Shown here: one piece after another, positions 1-13,200 of the stretch
Numbering within the stretch: the stretch's first letter is position 1
How the letters are laid out: the number at the start of each line of letters is the position of its first letter
Assembly (NCBI GenBank): GCA_963556495.2
Contig: OY747702.1
Coordinates: 7,351,280 to 7,415,279 of the forward strand
DNA from: Valencia hispanica
Lineage: Eukaryota; Chordata; Actinopteri; Cyprinodontiformes; Valenciidae
Reading direction: 5' to 3'
Length of the DNA stretch: 64,000 bases
The notes under the pieces: model-generated
The model's database searches: none
What the model saw: the letters and a program-made list of their open reading frames with translations, nothing else
What the model was told of the DNA's origin: nothing
Position numbers and translations under genes: made by a program

Positions 1-649
1 TCTTCCAAGATTGCCCTGTATTTGGCTCCATCCATCTTCCCATCAACTCTGACCAGCTTCCCTGTCCCTGCTGAAGAGAAGCACCCCCAGAGCATGATGC
101 TGCCACCACCATATTTGACACTGGGGATGGTGTGTTCAGACTGATGTGCAGTGTTAGTTTTTCGCCACACATAGCGTTTTGCATTTTGGTCTCATCTGAC
201 CATGGCACCTTCTTCCACATGTTTGCTATGTCCCCCACATGGCTTGTGGTAAACTGCAAATGGGACTTCTTATGGTTTTCCTTTAACATTGGCTTTCTTC
301 TTGCCACTCTTCCATAAAGGTCAACTTTGTGCAGTGCACGACTAATAGTTGTCCTATGGGCAGATTCCCCCACCTGAGCTGTAGATCTCTGCAGCTCGTC
401 CAGAGTCACCATGGGCCTCTTGGCTGCATTTCTGATCAGCGCTGTCCTTGTTCGGCCTGTGAGTTTAGGTGGACGGCCTTGTCTTGGTAGGTTTACAGTT
501 GTGCCATACTCCTTCCATTTCTGAATGATCGCTTGAACAGTGCTCCGTGGGATGTTCAAGGCTTGGGAAATATTTTTGTGGCCTAACCCTGCTTAAAATT
601 TCTCAGTAACTTTATCCCTGACCTGTCTGGTGTGTTCTTTGGACTTCAT
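1..649 (-). pseudogene. Tc1 transposase, broken
   Basis: A minus-strand frame starts with ATG at 649-647 and encodes the N-terminal paired-like helix-turn-helix of Tc1 transposases, including the GRPPKL-type linker, then runs into the DDE domain. Codon 19 is a TAA stop (595-593), and later parts need frame changes. No complete transposase can be made from this copy. The family moves DNA by cut-and-paste at TA sites. Confidence 0.75.
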
Positions 650-1018
650 GGTGTTGTTGCTCCCAACATTCTCTTAGACAACCTCTGAGGCCGTCCCAGG
701 GCAGCTGTATTTGTACTGACATTAGATTACACACAGGAGCACTCTATTTAGTCATTAGCACTCATCAGGCAATGTCTATGGGGAACTGACTGCACTCAGA
801 CCAAAGGGGGCTGAATAATTATGCACACCCCACTTTTCAGTTATTTATTTGTAAAAAATGTTTGGAATCATGTATGATTTTTGTTCGACTTCTCACGTGT
901 ACACCACTTTGTATTGGTCTTTCACATGGAATTCCAATAAAATTGATTCATGTTTGTGGCTGTAATGTTACAAAATGTGGAAAAGTTCAAGGGGGCAGAA
1001 TACTTTTGCAAGCCACTG
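1..1018 (-). mobile_element. Tc1-like DNA transposon, cut by window edge
   Basis: The right end reads ...TACTTTTGCAAGCCACTG followed by TA (1019-1020), the end and target dinucleotide of a very common teleost Tc1 family. The body matches that family's transposase read on the minus strand. The left end is outside the window. It lies in the intron after the last visible tctn1 exon, or in the next one downstream. Confidence 0.85.
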
Positions 1019-1177
1019 TATATGTAGGAGTGTTTCTTTAAGCCACAAAGTCTGGTTACAACACATCAGCGTTGCAGTTTTCAGAGTTAAATGGATTCGT
1101 TAACATGTTGGAGAGGAGCTTTGTGCTTTCTAACCTAATGAGATGAGCAGTACAACAGGCTCAAACCCTGAACTCAC

Positions 1178-1290
1178 GGCAAACAGCTGGATGTTAGTGT
1201 AGGTGTCCATCCTGAGGGCCTGCATGGAGCTACAGTCCCCATCCAGGACCACACGCTGGGAACATTGGCTGCTTTGGTCCTTCAAGAATG
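1178..1290 (-). CDS. tctn1: tctn1 exon 6
   Basis: The acceptor ...CATCCTCAG lies just right of 1290 and the donor GTGAGT at 1177-1172. The first two bases complete the Ala codon begun in exon 5, producing a SPAAFLKDQ stretch that is typical of tectonics. It ends in phase 0 after LFA. Confidence 0.85.
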
Positions 1291-4200
1291 CTGAGGATGG
1301 AACCAGAAAGACATCCAGACATTAAAGATTTAGTTTTGATCTGCAGAATTGATCTGAAATTGATCTGAAATTAAAACAAAGGGAGAAGAGGTCAAAACAA
1401 GCTGCAGAACCAAAGAAGCAGAATACTGAACCTGTTTACATACAACAGATGTTCTTTGGATAGATTTCTGTAATCCTGTAAAGATAACAGGTTGTAAATG
1501 TATCTCCCTCTATCTTTGTTCTGGTGTACACTGAGAATTTATCTTCTGAGGTACAAAATAGCAAACTATTCTATTCTATTCCTCATCTTGAGCATCATCA
1601 GTGGGCTGAAGGTTTTAGAGATTTAACAGTTCTTTTCCCTTTGGGCCCCGTTTGCAGCCCACTGTATATTTTACGTCAGTACAGTAATGTGACTCACCAA
1701 TGAGTAACCTCCGAGGGCACTAATCTAAATATAGAAACATGATGGTGGTTGTTACAGCTCAGCCGAAATGTTTACGGCAAATAAATGGATTAGAAAGTCA
1801 AAGAAGCACAGTTTGTAGAGTTTAATCGTTTATGTCTGTTTCCTTCATAACTGATCTGTGTCATTCTGCTAAAAGCCAGTACGCCAGGGGACACCAGACT
1901 GAAGTAATGCCAAGGTTTACTCTCTCAATTAGACAATAAGTCCCAGTTAACCAGTGCTACTGTGAGCTGAATTAGTATTAAGATGGATGGACGGATGGAT
2001 GGATTTTATTAGAAATCACTAAATGAAAATATAATTTTTCTGTGACTGAGCCAAGACTGGACCCAGATAATAAGTAGCTTCCTCTAACATTTAGATCTGC
2101 AGAAATAACATGCATGTTAGCTTCCATTAATTTCTTCTCAGGAAGACTAAATATAGTTTGTATCTGAAGTTTTTTAAGAAAAGACAACAACGGCATTTAT
2201 TTATAGGTGGGATTTAGAGATTTAAAAAAAAAAAGTTTGAAATGATTAACTGAATGTATGGTGTATCATTTGTTTTTTTTTTGCTGGTCTATACAGTCCT
2301 GATCAAAAGTTTAAGACCAAATGTCCAAAAATATTTTGCATGGTTGGATCTTAACAAGGTACAGCTTCAACATGCATTTGTTGCCAGTGTTTCTATGAGA
2401 TGAATTGGAACATTTCTCCAAATGGTGAAGACGGCTGCACGAAGGGCATCTAATGTCTGGAACTGTTGTCCATTTTACTAAACTTTCCTTGCCATCCATC
2501 CAAAAGGTTCTCAATTGGATTCAAATCAGGGAAACATGCAGGATGGTCCAAAAGAGTGACGTTATTCTCCTGGAAGAAGTCCCATTTGCTGCGGGCATTG
2601 TGTACTGTAGCATTTTCCTGTTGAAAAACCCAGTCGTTACCAGGGAGACGAGGGCACCGAGTCATGAGGGATGCCCTCTGCAACATCTGGACGTAGCCAG
2701 CAGTTGATTGACGCCCCTGCTCCTCCTGAACCTCCATTCCACCCCAGACCATTATGGCACCCCCTCCACTGTGGCGTGTAGAAAACATCTCAGATTGGAT
2801 CTGCTTCTCATGCCAGTAACGTTGGAAATCATCAGGACCATCAAGGTTACATTTTTTCTCATCAGAGAAGAAAACTTTCTTCCAACTTTCATTGTCCCAT
2901 TTTTAGTGCTCTCTTGCAAAATCCAAACGGTCGGTTCTGTGGCGTTCAAGGAGACGAGGCCTTTAAAGACGGTTTTTGTTTTTGAAGCCCTTCAGCCTCA
3001 GATGTCATCTGATGGTTATGTGGCTGCAGGCATTAACGGGCTTAAATTTGGGTCAAGGGTCATCCAGCGACTTGACAGACAGCGAATTGGATCCTCTGGC
3101 TCACTGCTGGTGAAATTTTTATAGTTCTTCCACTTGACATTTTAACCCTCAGAATCATTTTAGAAATTCCAAATGACTGTCTTACTGCGTCTCACCTCAG
3201 CAGTGATGGCGCACTGTGAGAGAACCTGTTTATGCAGTTCAACAACCCGACCACGTTCAAAATAGGAACATTTTTTTTGTCTTTGCCATCAGAACATCAT
3301 GACAGTGGGACGCCCTGACAGAAAATAATGAATCCACATTTTTGCACAGGTTTTGGCCTTTTAAAGGCGAGTGGTCCTAAACTTTAGATCAGCTGTAAAA
3401 CAGCCTGTTTCACTTTAACCGTTGCTTTCAATAAATTGCATGTTCCAAAAATGTTTTGTCTCACTCCCATTTGTTCTTGTTGCATGTTGAATCTCTACTT
3501 AGAACCTCGTTAAGATCCAACCATGCAAAATATTATATTTTTTCAATTTTTAAAGTGGTCTTAAACTTTTGATAGGGACTGTATCCATATTTGACAGGCA
3601 GGCTTGGGATATGTCTGATATTCAATTCAAAACCCTTTATTAATACAAGAGGAATTAAATATACAGTGCCTCGCAAAGGTGTCCATAGTGCTTGAACTTT
3701 ATAACATTTTGTCACATGCAGGCATGCAGTACACAGGTCAGCTGTTTTTCTAAGAATAATCAGCAAAATAATTTCTCTGTGGTCCCCCCCACACAAAATG
3801 TTAAAAACCATGAATGATTTTGCTTCCACTCTATCATTGTGGCATACTTTGTGTTGGTGTCATATGAAATCCCAGTGAAACACACTTAAGTTTGTGGATA
3901 TAAGGTGAGAAAATGTGGAAAAGTTAAACAGGTGTGAATACTATTGCAAGAATCTGTTGTAAAGAATTAGCTACTGTAAGTGAAGTCTACAACTCAACTG
4001 ATAATTAACGGAACGGTGCGGCTCGGCACTGTCCGGTCCGTTATTGCGTAATTCTGACTTTTAATGGGAGCGTTTCCACTGCCTACTGATTTTACAGGAA
4101 AGCCAGTCCAGGAGGTCCTCCCAAAACGTTTTTGTGTACATACAGTGAAAGAAAAGATGGTCTGTAGTTTCAATATCAGATTCACAGAAAATACAGTTGT

Positions 4201-7200
4201 TATAGTCAATGTTGAACCTTACTCTTAGGAATTCACTGGATGGATAAATGTCATTCAAAACCTTAAAATGGACTTCCTTTACCTTTGGACTTACAGGAAA
4301 TTTTAAGTACTGTGAGTTCTCCATTTTTTAACCTCTACTTCAGGAAACTTCTGAATGACGGAGTTTCTATTTATATGTATTGGGTATAAATTATTATTCA
4401 AATGATTACGTAGGATCTTGTTTGGTATTTCTTTGTTAATAAAATCTTGTTCAATGATGTGAAGAGTTGGTAGGTTGAGCTGAGGTTAATTCTCCCCATG
4501 AACATTTTGCACAAGCTGTTTGACTGATTGAAGAATTGCCTTTTAAATTTTATTAAATTGAGCTTTTTTGCAACAAATGTTATAAATATAACTTTGGACT
4601 AACTAATTTTCATGAGATAGCCAACTGCCTTGATTATCCATAAGGGGACATATTGACCACATACCTTTATCCAGCCAGTGTTGGTGAAAGATATATTTTC
4701 CATTACACAGAACATATGTTATTCCAAATTGGTGCTTGGTGATGTGTAAAATTATACACTAGTTTCCAGCTTAGCAGGGCTTGCTTGTGAAAGGACGACA
4801 ATTTGATTGCCAGTTTTTCTATATTAAAATCACATTTAAGGACAAACTCAGCACCTCAGATTTTCCTAATTAGACCTCTGAATAGACAAAACCAGATACT
4901 GTTTCTATCTAGCAGGAAGGATTTTAGCCATTTAATTTTTAAGACAGCATTTAAACATTCAAAATCGATTGCTTGTTAACCACCTTCTTGAAATTCTTTA
5001 ATAATTGCAGTTTTTTTCATATAGTGGGCTCCATTTTTCCAAATGTAATTAAAGTTTAGTTGGTTGATTGTTTTAATAATTTTATTTGGAATAGCCATAA
5101 AATAAGCAGGATAAATACATCTTGCCAATGACTCCATTTTAGTTAAGTACGTTCTTCCAAGAATTGTTAGATCTCTCTGCATCCAGAAACTTAGTTTTGA
5201 TTTACATAGAGTAATTTTACTATGAATATTTAATGTTTCAGTAGTATCACTGTCTTTGGTTAGGTGAATTCCTAGATATTTTACGCATGGCTTAATGGGA
5301 ATATTGTATATTTCTGAAAGGCTGCAGTCATGTATAGCTATGAGCTCACATTTATTACTATTGAGGGTCAAACCAGATGCTTTAGAGAAAAGATCAATAC
5401 ATTTAAGCACCTCAGGAATTTGTTCTAGTTTTTAAAGAAAAATAGTGGTATCATCAGCAAGTTGGCTTATCAAGTTTTCATTAAAAATATCAAATTTATC
5501 TATATCTGAGTTTTTCATGAGAATTGCCAACATTTCCACTGCCATAATAAATAGAAATGGAGATATTTTGCATCCTTGTTTAACTCCTTGGTTTAAGGTG
5601 AAGTGAGGAGTAGTACTTGTTGAGAGTGCTACGATGCTGGTTGTATCGTCATAAAATGATTCTATAATGTTGCAAAATTTTGGGCCGAACCCAGATAAAT
5701 GCAAGACTTTAAAGAGGAACTGATGTTCAAGTTTGTCGAAAGCTTTGTCAAAATCAAGGAAAAAATTAAAGCCCTTGTCCTCAATTAGGTGACTGTAAGC
5801 TATGATGTCTTGTACTAACCTTATGTTATGTATTGATCTTTTATTCACAAACCCTGACTGTGTTTCATTAATTATTTTACTAAGTCCTTTATTTAATATG
5901 TTTGTATATATGTATGTTAATAGTTTATAATCATTATTTAAGCATCCTGTTATCTTTATCTGGTTTTGGTATTAGCGTAATGATGTCTTGTTTCATACTT
6001 GTAGGTAAGTTTAGATTAGTTATTGCCTCATTAAACACCTGGAAAAGGAATTCCCTGAGCAGCACCCAAAAGTTTTAGTTTTAAGCACATTACAGCTTTA
6101 TCAAGTTCATTCAGTTCTAAATCTTTTTCACATTTATCTCTGAATTCATTATCAATTTTTGGAATAAATTCCTGAATTTTGTTCAGGAAAAGATCTGCTT
6201 TTTGAGAGGAAAAGAAAGATGTATACAGATTTTGATAAAAGGCACACATTTATTTTACAATAACAGACTGATCAGAGCATTCAGAGCCATTAATCATCTG
6301 AGATTTTATCATGTTTCGTTCTTGTCATGTTTTTTCTAACCTGCAGAAGTAGGCTGTATTTTTCCCCCCTCTTCCAACCACTTTGCTCGTGATCTGGTAT
6401 ATGCCCCTCGAGCCTTCCGTTTATAGATTTGGTCTAGTTTAGTTTGTAGTTGTAAAAGCTTTAAATGATTGATCTCTGACATTGAAGGGTGAGTGATTAT
6501 TGAGAGCATATATTTTATAGTCACAATCATCATATCTTAACAAGGTAGAATTAAATTTTCAGTATCCTTTTCTCTTGCAGGGCTGTGAAAGTGATGTAAC
6601 AAGTAACTCAACAAAGCAGTGGACAGTTAGAGGTGCAGGCAGAATTTTACAGAGTGAAATCTGATTGAGTAGAGCATCAGTAATTAACCAGTAATCCAAG
6701 TCTTGATTTAGATGAGCCGTCTGGTTTAAACCAACAATATTGTTTTACATCCATATTTTTCTCTCCAAACATCTATAAGGTTTAGTGAATTACAGTAATC
6801 GACAAGTACAGTGTTAGGATGAAGGTTTGTAAATCTACTTGGAAGTCTGTCAGCCTATTCATCCGTAACCATATTCCAGTCACCTCCTAATATATTTTCG
6901 TTTACATATTTAGTTTTAAGTTGCAAAATAACCTCTTTAATCTCTGTAAGAAGGTATCTGTTTTGCGCTGTGTTACTGTGTCCATACACATTTCCTAATA
7001 TTAGTGTTGAATTGTTTATCTGGAGTACACATATTACCCAATGGCCATTGTTGCTAGATTTGGTAGTAATTATTTCTTCTGGTGAATTACTAAGTAAAAC
7101 TGCAACGCCTGCTGATCTTGATGTACCTTTCTTCTTAAAGAGGTATTGTCCACTACAGCACCACTTGTCTTGCATAGTGGGAATTTAAGCCTAGCAAATG

Positions 7201-10200
7201 GGGTTGTGCCAGCAAGTTTAAAACATGCTATTGTTCAGCCCTTAATAAAGAAGTCCGGCCTTGATTTAAGTGATCCTTCAAACTTCTGTCCGATTTCCAA
7301 GCCCCCTCTACAGTCTAAAATCTTGGAAACAATTGTCTTTAATCAAGTAAAAGACTTTCTAGATGAAAACCAGATTCTTGAGGTCTTACAGTCAGGTTTT
7401 AAGACCCTTCATTGCAATTCAATTCAATTCAAAAATACTTTATTGATCCCAGAGGGAAATTAAGTGTTGGTATAGCTCATATAATTAATTCTTTAAGGAG
7501 TTGTTGTAGATGATGATGGCTGTGGGCAGGAAGGATTTCCTGTAGCTGTCTGTATTGCAGCAAAACTGAAGAAGCCTCCGACTGAAGACGCTCTGTTGTT
7601 GTATGACTGTCTCATGAAGAGGATGCTCAGGGTTGTCCATAATTTTTTGATTTTATGAAGAATCCTTCCTTGCATTATCATCTCCAGATTTTCCACAGTT
7701 GTCCCAAGAACAGAACCAGCCTTCTTTATCAGGTTGTTTAGCCTATTTAAATCCCTGGCTCTGATGCTGCTACCCCAACACATGACGGCTGAAGAGATTA
7801 CATTCTCCACAACAGATTTGTAGAAGATCTCCAGCATCTTGCTGCAAACCTTGAAGGACCCAAGCTTCCTCAAGAAGGACAGTCTGCTCTGTCCCTTCTT
7901 GCAGACGGTTTCACAGCACAGAGTCATTGTTGCTGAGGGTCGCAAATGATATTCTGATATCTACTGACTCTGGTCACACAGTAGCTTTAGTGCTTCTGGA
8001 CCTGACTGTTGCTTTCGATACCGTGGATCATGAGATCCTCCTGAGTCGCCTTGAAAATACAGTTGGTATTCGGGGCGTGGCTATAGAATGGTTTCTATCA
8101 TACCTAACCAAAAGGAGTTTTTGCGTGAGAGTTGGTGACTCACTGTCCTCCACAGCTACTATATTGTGTGGTGTGCAACAGGGGTCTATCCTTGGGCCAC
8201 TGTTGTTTTCTTAATACCTGCTTCCGTTAGGGTCTATTTTCCCGAGGTTTTGGGTGTCCTTTCATCTCTATGCTGATGACACCCAAATATATGTGCCCCT
8301 TAGCTGTGAAAATAACTACTGTGCAGCTCGATTATTGGAGTGCATTAGTGAAGTTAAGTCTTGGATGTCAACAAACTTACTGCGTTTAATGATAAGAAAA
8401 CAGAAGTTCTGGAAATTGGGCTTAGCAATATAGGCAGTGGCTGCTGTTTAGATCTGGGACCTCTAACACAGTTTGTTAAGCCCCATGTTTCTAATCTTGG
8501 TGTCAAAATGGATAGAAATCCCCAATTTGACAAACAAATAAGCACTGTCGTTCAGGCCAGCTTCGTTCATTTAAGACAGCTTTCAAAAATAAAGTCCTCT
8601 CTCTCGAGGCAGCACTTTGAAATTTTAATCCATGCTTTTTTTACCATTAGGCTGGACTACTGCAACGCCGGTATCAGTAAGTCCCAGCTTGCTCGCTTGC
8701 AGCTTGTACAGAACACTGCAGCGCATCTTTTAATAGGAACAAGGAAGCATGACCATATTTCACCAGTTCTGTTCGCTGTTCATTGGCTGCCCATTCGTTA
8801 TCGAATTAATTTTTAAATTCTTTTGTTTGTTTTTAAATGCCTCAATGGTCTTGCTTCACGCCATTTGTCTGATCTGTTGGTGTTACATGCCCCCTCACGA
8901 TTTCTCAGGTCGTCAGAGAGTAGGAAGCTATTGGTTCCTCGCACCAAACGCAGACTGAGAGGTGACAGAGCCTTCTCTGTTGGTCCTAAACTGTGGAATG
9001 ATCTGCCCCTAAGTATTAAACAGGCAGATTCCATTACGATGTTTAAATCTCGCCTTAAAACTTACTTTTACTATCTTGCTTTTAACTAGGATTTTGAAGT
9101 TTTACAGTTAACATTGTGTCTTTGTGCCACTATACCTTTTATTTAATGTTTGTCCTATTAAATCTGTATTTGCTGTACAGCACTTTAGACAACACGGTTG
9201 TTTTTAAGTGCTTTATAAATAAATATGGTATGGTATGTGAAAAAATTATTGTCTCCCCAGAACCTTCCAAAACCTTCATTTGATTCATTCGAATGGATTT
9301 CCTGAAGCAGTGTATATTGAGAGCTTCTGTTTTTGCAAAATAGAAATAAAGCCTTTGTTTTGATATTATCTCTTAGACCTCTAGTGTTAATTGTCAAAAG
9401 TTTTAGATCACATTGTAAAGACATTTAAATTCACACGCAATCACTCAAACAGAAAGAGAAATAGGTTGTTGAACCTTACAGTAACTAAGAGCTTGCTTTT
9501 GAAGCCAACTTAAACTTAGGTCCCTAGGAACATTGTAGATATTGTCCTCTAATCACCAGTAGTCTGAGAAGTGAATCTTTTATCTTGGAACCTAGACTCT
9601 CCATATTGAAATAATCTCTAAAATGGGAATTGGGAGAGTATAACAATATTTGATTCAATTCGAAACATTAGCTAGAACATAAACTGGAAATTATGAACTG
9701 TATCATGTAAAGTAATAGCTTGCTGTAGAACATTATGATTCAACTGCATTTTAGGCAGTGACTACACGCCCATCAATAACTGCTATGTGGCCTTTGTAAA
9801 AAGCCACCTTACCCTGAGATCTAGCATGTTTTATTTTTCGCCATAGTTTTTCTCTGGCCAGTCTGTCCTCCTTGGTGAAGTCCTGGACGAAGCGGACCCC
9901 TCGCTCTTTGCAGATCTGTGAGTTCTTTGTTGTCTTCAATTCAATTCAATTCAAATTCAATTCAAAAATACTTTATTGATCCCAGAGGGAAATTAAGTGT
10001 TGGTATAGCTCATATAATAAATTCTTTAAGGAGTTGTTGTAGATGATGATGGCTGTGGGCAAGAAGGATTTCCTGTAGCGGTCTGTCTTGCAGCAAAACT
10101 TCCAGACCGCATCCCGGTGAAGCCTCCTCAAGAACTGCATGTCAACTTGCCGACTCTTTCCGTTTTCTTTCTTGCCCACGCGGTGCACCAAGTCGACCAC

Positions 10201-13200
10201 GATACCAATGTTGTCAGCATACTCAGGAAAAATTCTTATCAGGAGCTCTTCAAGCTTCTCTCTGATGTTTTCTCCTTCTTGTTCCTTGAACCCCGAAAGT
10301 TGCAGGTTTCAGCAGCGTTTATAACGTTCAGCCTCAAGCATCTTTTCCTTCAGCGTGAAGTTTTCCTTTTTCAGGTCTGATTGTTTTTTTCTCTACTATG
10401 TCTATTTTAGATTTGCATTCTGCAATTTCCACCAAGTTTTGGTCCACACGCTGCACAATACCTGTGAACAAGTCAGAGTTCTCTTTCAGTTGTTTTCCAG
10501 AGCCATCTACTTTGTCCTCCAAACTACGAATGGCTGCCAAGACGTCAGCTAAAGAGAGCTCGGGCCCGGTTTCGGATGCCATTTTCTTAGCGGGTGGTTG
10601 TTTTGTCAGGGTAGTGTTAAGCGGTCTTCTGGTGCTTGGGGTACTAGCGTTAGATTTGCTTTGGTTTGACATCTCCATCAGGTAGCAGCTTCTCTGTGAC
10701 TTCTAGTGCTAGGAATGCTAACGCCGGCTTTTCCTGGTTTCATGTTAGTATCTGCGTTTGTGGAATTGCTATGGAAAGCTAGCGGGTTTCCTGCCTTACC
10801 TTTAGTTGGTTTCTAGCGGCGGGAAGTCTTTATCTTTGAGGACCGAGGGCTGTCTGTTTACTTTTTTAAAGCGAGTTAAAAGGATGCTTATAAGGAAGCT
10901 AAAAGTGTCTTGTTCCTTAAAGAGGAGAGTTAAAGCCAAAGTTTGGGACGAGGTGAGCGGAGCTTAAAAAGTTACTTGTGCCTTGATCGCCATCTTGCCA
11001 GGAATGAGGGAAGAGAAAGTGGGTGAAGGGTGAAAAACACAGAAGAAGAGGAGGAAGAAACAACAACAATGGAGTCCATCCAGCAGCTCATGGTTGTCTT
11101 TCTTGCTTTTTGTTTTTTTCTTTACACAAATACGACCGTTGTGTTTAATAAAAGGCTCCATGCGGAACAGAGGACCGGTGTGTAAAGTTGTTGCGGGGCT
11201 GATGTTTAAACCTACTGCAGTGTTTATGAGTTCATTCAATCAAAGAGCTGTAATATGTGACGCCAGTAGCTCTGCCCTAACCGTATCGGACCATTGTTCT
11301 GTGGACCTACACCTGAAAGGGGAACATTAATGGAGCAGTGTGGTCCTGCTGTAAGGGCAGCTTTTACAACGGAAACACACAAAAAGGCGGACCGGACTGG
11401 ACCAAGTCGAACCAGACCACTCAGTGGAAACGAGGCATAAGAGATCCGTTACCTGCAGGACTGTTGTTCACACAGTCAGCAGTGACACTGGGAGCTGGAA
11501 GATAGAAAGTCCCTTTCTGTCCGCTCTGCTCTGCTGTAGCCAAAATATCCCCGAACTGAAACAATAAAGCATCAGTACAGAATCAAGACATGCTAGCAAC
11601 CCAGATCATAACTGCTTTATTCTCCACAGAACCACAATGAAGATGTTGAAACTATATGCAGTAACATGTGGCTTTACATAGCAGAGATCATGAAGGAGCT
11701 ACCACATGTGCTGAGCCCCTGTTGGCTGCTAGGTCTTTACTTCCCTTTAAATCTCCTCAAATCCGGTTGAGCCTTTATGTGGAAAACCATAATTGTGAAG
11801 TCACAAATAAAAACCTAAAGCTAGTTGCAAAACAGTTCAAGCTCAGTCAGATTGCATGTAGAGCCTCTGTGAACATAACTTGTTAAGATTTGCTACAGGC
11901 TCTTAATTGGATTTAAAGCTAGGTTTTGACTAGGCCATTCTAACACATGAATATGCTTTGATCTAAATTATTCCATTGCAGCTCCAGCTGTGTGTCAAAG
12001 TGTGGCTGTCCTGCTGGAAGATGAACCTCCACCCCAGTCTGAAGTCCTCTGCAGCCTCCAACAGGTTTTCCTCCAGGATTGTCCTGGATTCATCTCCATC
12101 CATCTTCCCATCAACTCTGACTAGCTCAGGCTGAGTTTCTTAATCCAGTTTGGTCTTATCCTAGCAGAGCACAATCTTCCACATGTTTGCTGTGTCTCCT
12201 ACATTACTTGTGGAAAAATGCTAACTGGACTTCTAATGGCTTTCTTTTAACAATAGCTTTCCTTAATCCCACTCTTCCATAAAGGTTAGACAGCTCAACC
12301 ATGAGTCTATTAGCTGGTTCTGACATTCTCCACACCTTCCTCCCTGACCTTTTTGCTGTATTCTTCATGATGCTGGTTGTTCACCGATGTTCTCTCACAA
12401 ACCTCTGAGGCCATGAACAGAATAATTGCATGTTTACTAATTAGCTGACATCTGAAAGCAGTTGGGTTTACTGGATTATGTTTTGGAGAACAAGTGACAG
12501 AAGCTGAAAAGATGCTAAATCAGATACATTCAACATGGCGTCTAATTTTCCTTCCTGGGTATCAGAGTACAGGGGGCTGAATACAATGCCACTTTACAGG
12601 TATGCACTAGTTTGTGTTTTTCTATCCTATAAAAGTCATTAAACATGTAATGTGGCAGAAAGAGTAAAAGTTCAATGCTATGAATACTTTTCCAAGCCAT
12701 TAGGAGAAGATATTCTCAGGTTCTCCTCAGATAAAAACTAAAGACTCAATTTTCTTCGTTGTAAATCTGCTGTGAACTCCTTTGTAACATCTGTTTTTGA
12801 AAGCTTCTATACAGATAAAATGTATTGTTATTAACATTACTACTGTTATTAAGAAAACGGCTTCTTGTCTAATAAAGTGGTTCGTGTCATTAAACTGAAT
12901 GATCGGACACAACATCCCTCGACTTCAGGTGAATCCAGATGTGGGTGAGGGTGGTAGAGTTGTCAGCCTGCAACCCAGAAATTGTGGGTTCGATTCCAGC
13001 TTCCACCTGCTACATGTCGTTGTGTCCTTGGACAAGACACTTCACCTACCTTGCCTACTGGTGTTGGCCAGAGGGGCCGATGGCACAATATGGCACCCTC
13101 GCTTCTGTCAGTCTGCCCCAGGGCAGCTGTGGCTATATTCATAGCTTGCTTCCACCAGTGTGTGAATGAATAATGGAGTTGTAAAGCGCTTTGAGAGTCT

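Larger units (their letters stand above)
4083..9424 (-). pseudogene. L1 ORF2 (endonuclease-reverse transcriptase), broken
   Basis: The start ...[12 protein letters not shown] is the first APE-endonuclease motif (around 9400). ILGGDWNMV (about 6880) is the next, but the L2 insertion sits between them. Reverse transcriptase motifs are visible: [13 protein letters not shown] (about 5770-5735), [15 protein letters not shown] (about 5590-5550) and QLADDTTIF (about 5465-5435), followed by NSNKCEL. Near the 3' end [18 protein letters not shown] is the usual zinc-finger-like tail of L1-type proteins. Several frames must be joined, so the protein is dead. In life, L1 ORF2 nicks the target and copies its RNA in place. 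Confidence 0.75.
4083..10985 (-). mobile_element. L1-like LINE, near full length, decayed and interrupted
   Basis: Read on the minus strand the order is 5' UTR (about 10985-10680), ORF1 (10678 to about 9751), and ORF2 with endonuclease (9424-9240 and 7150-6855), reverse transcriptase (about 6250-4976) and a C-terminal Cys/His segment (4324-4083). An L2 LINE (7155-9238) splits the endonuclease and a LINE tail (9937-10102) splits ORF1. Many frameshifts are present. The 5' and 3' borders are approximate. Confidence 0.75.
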
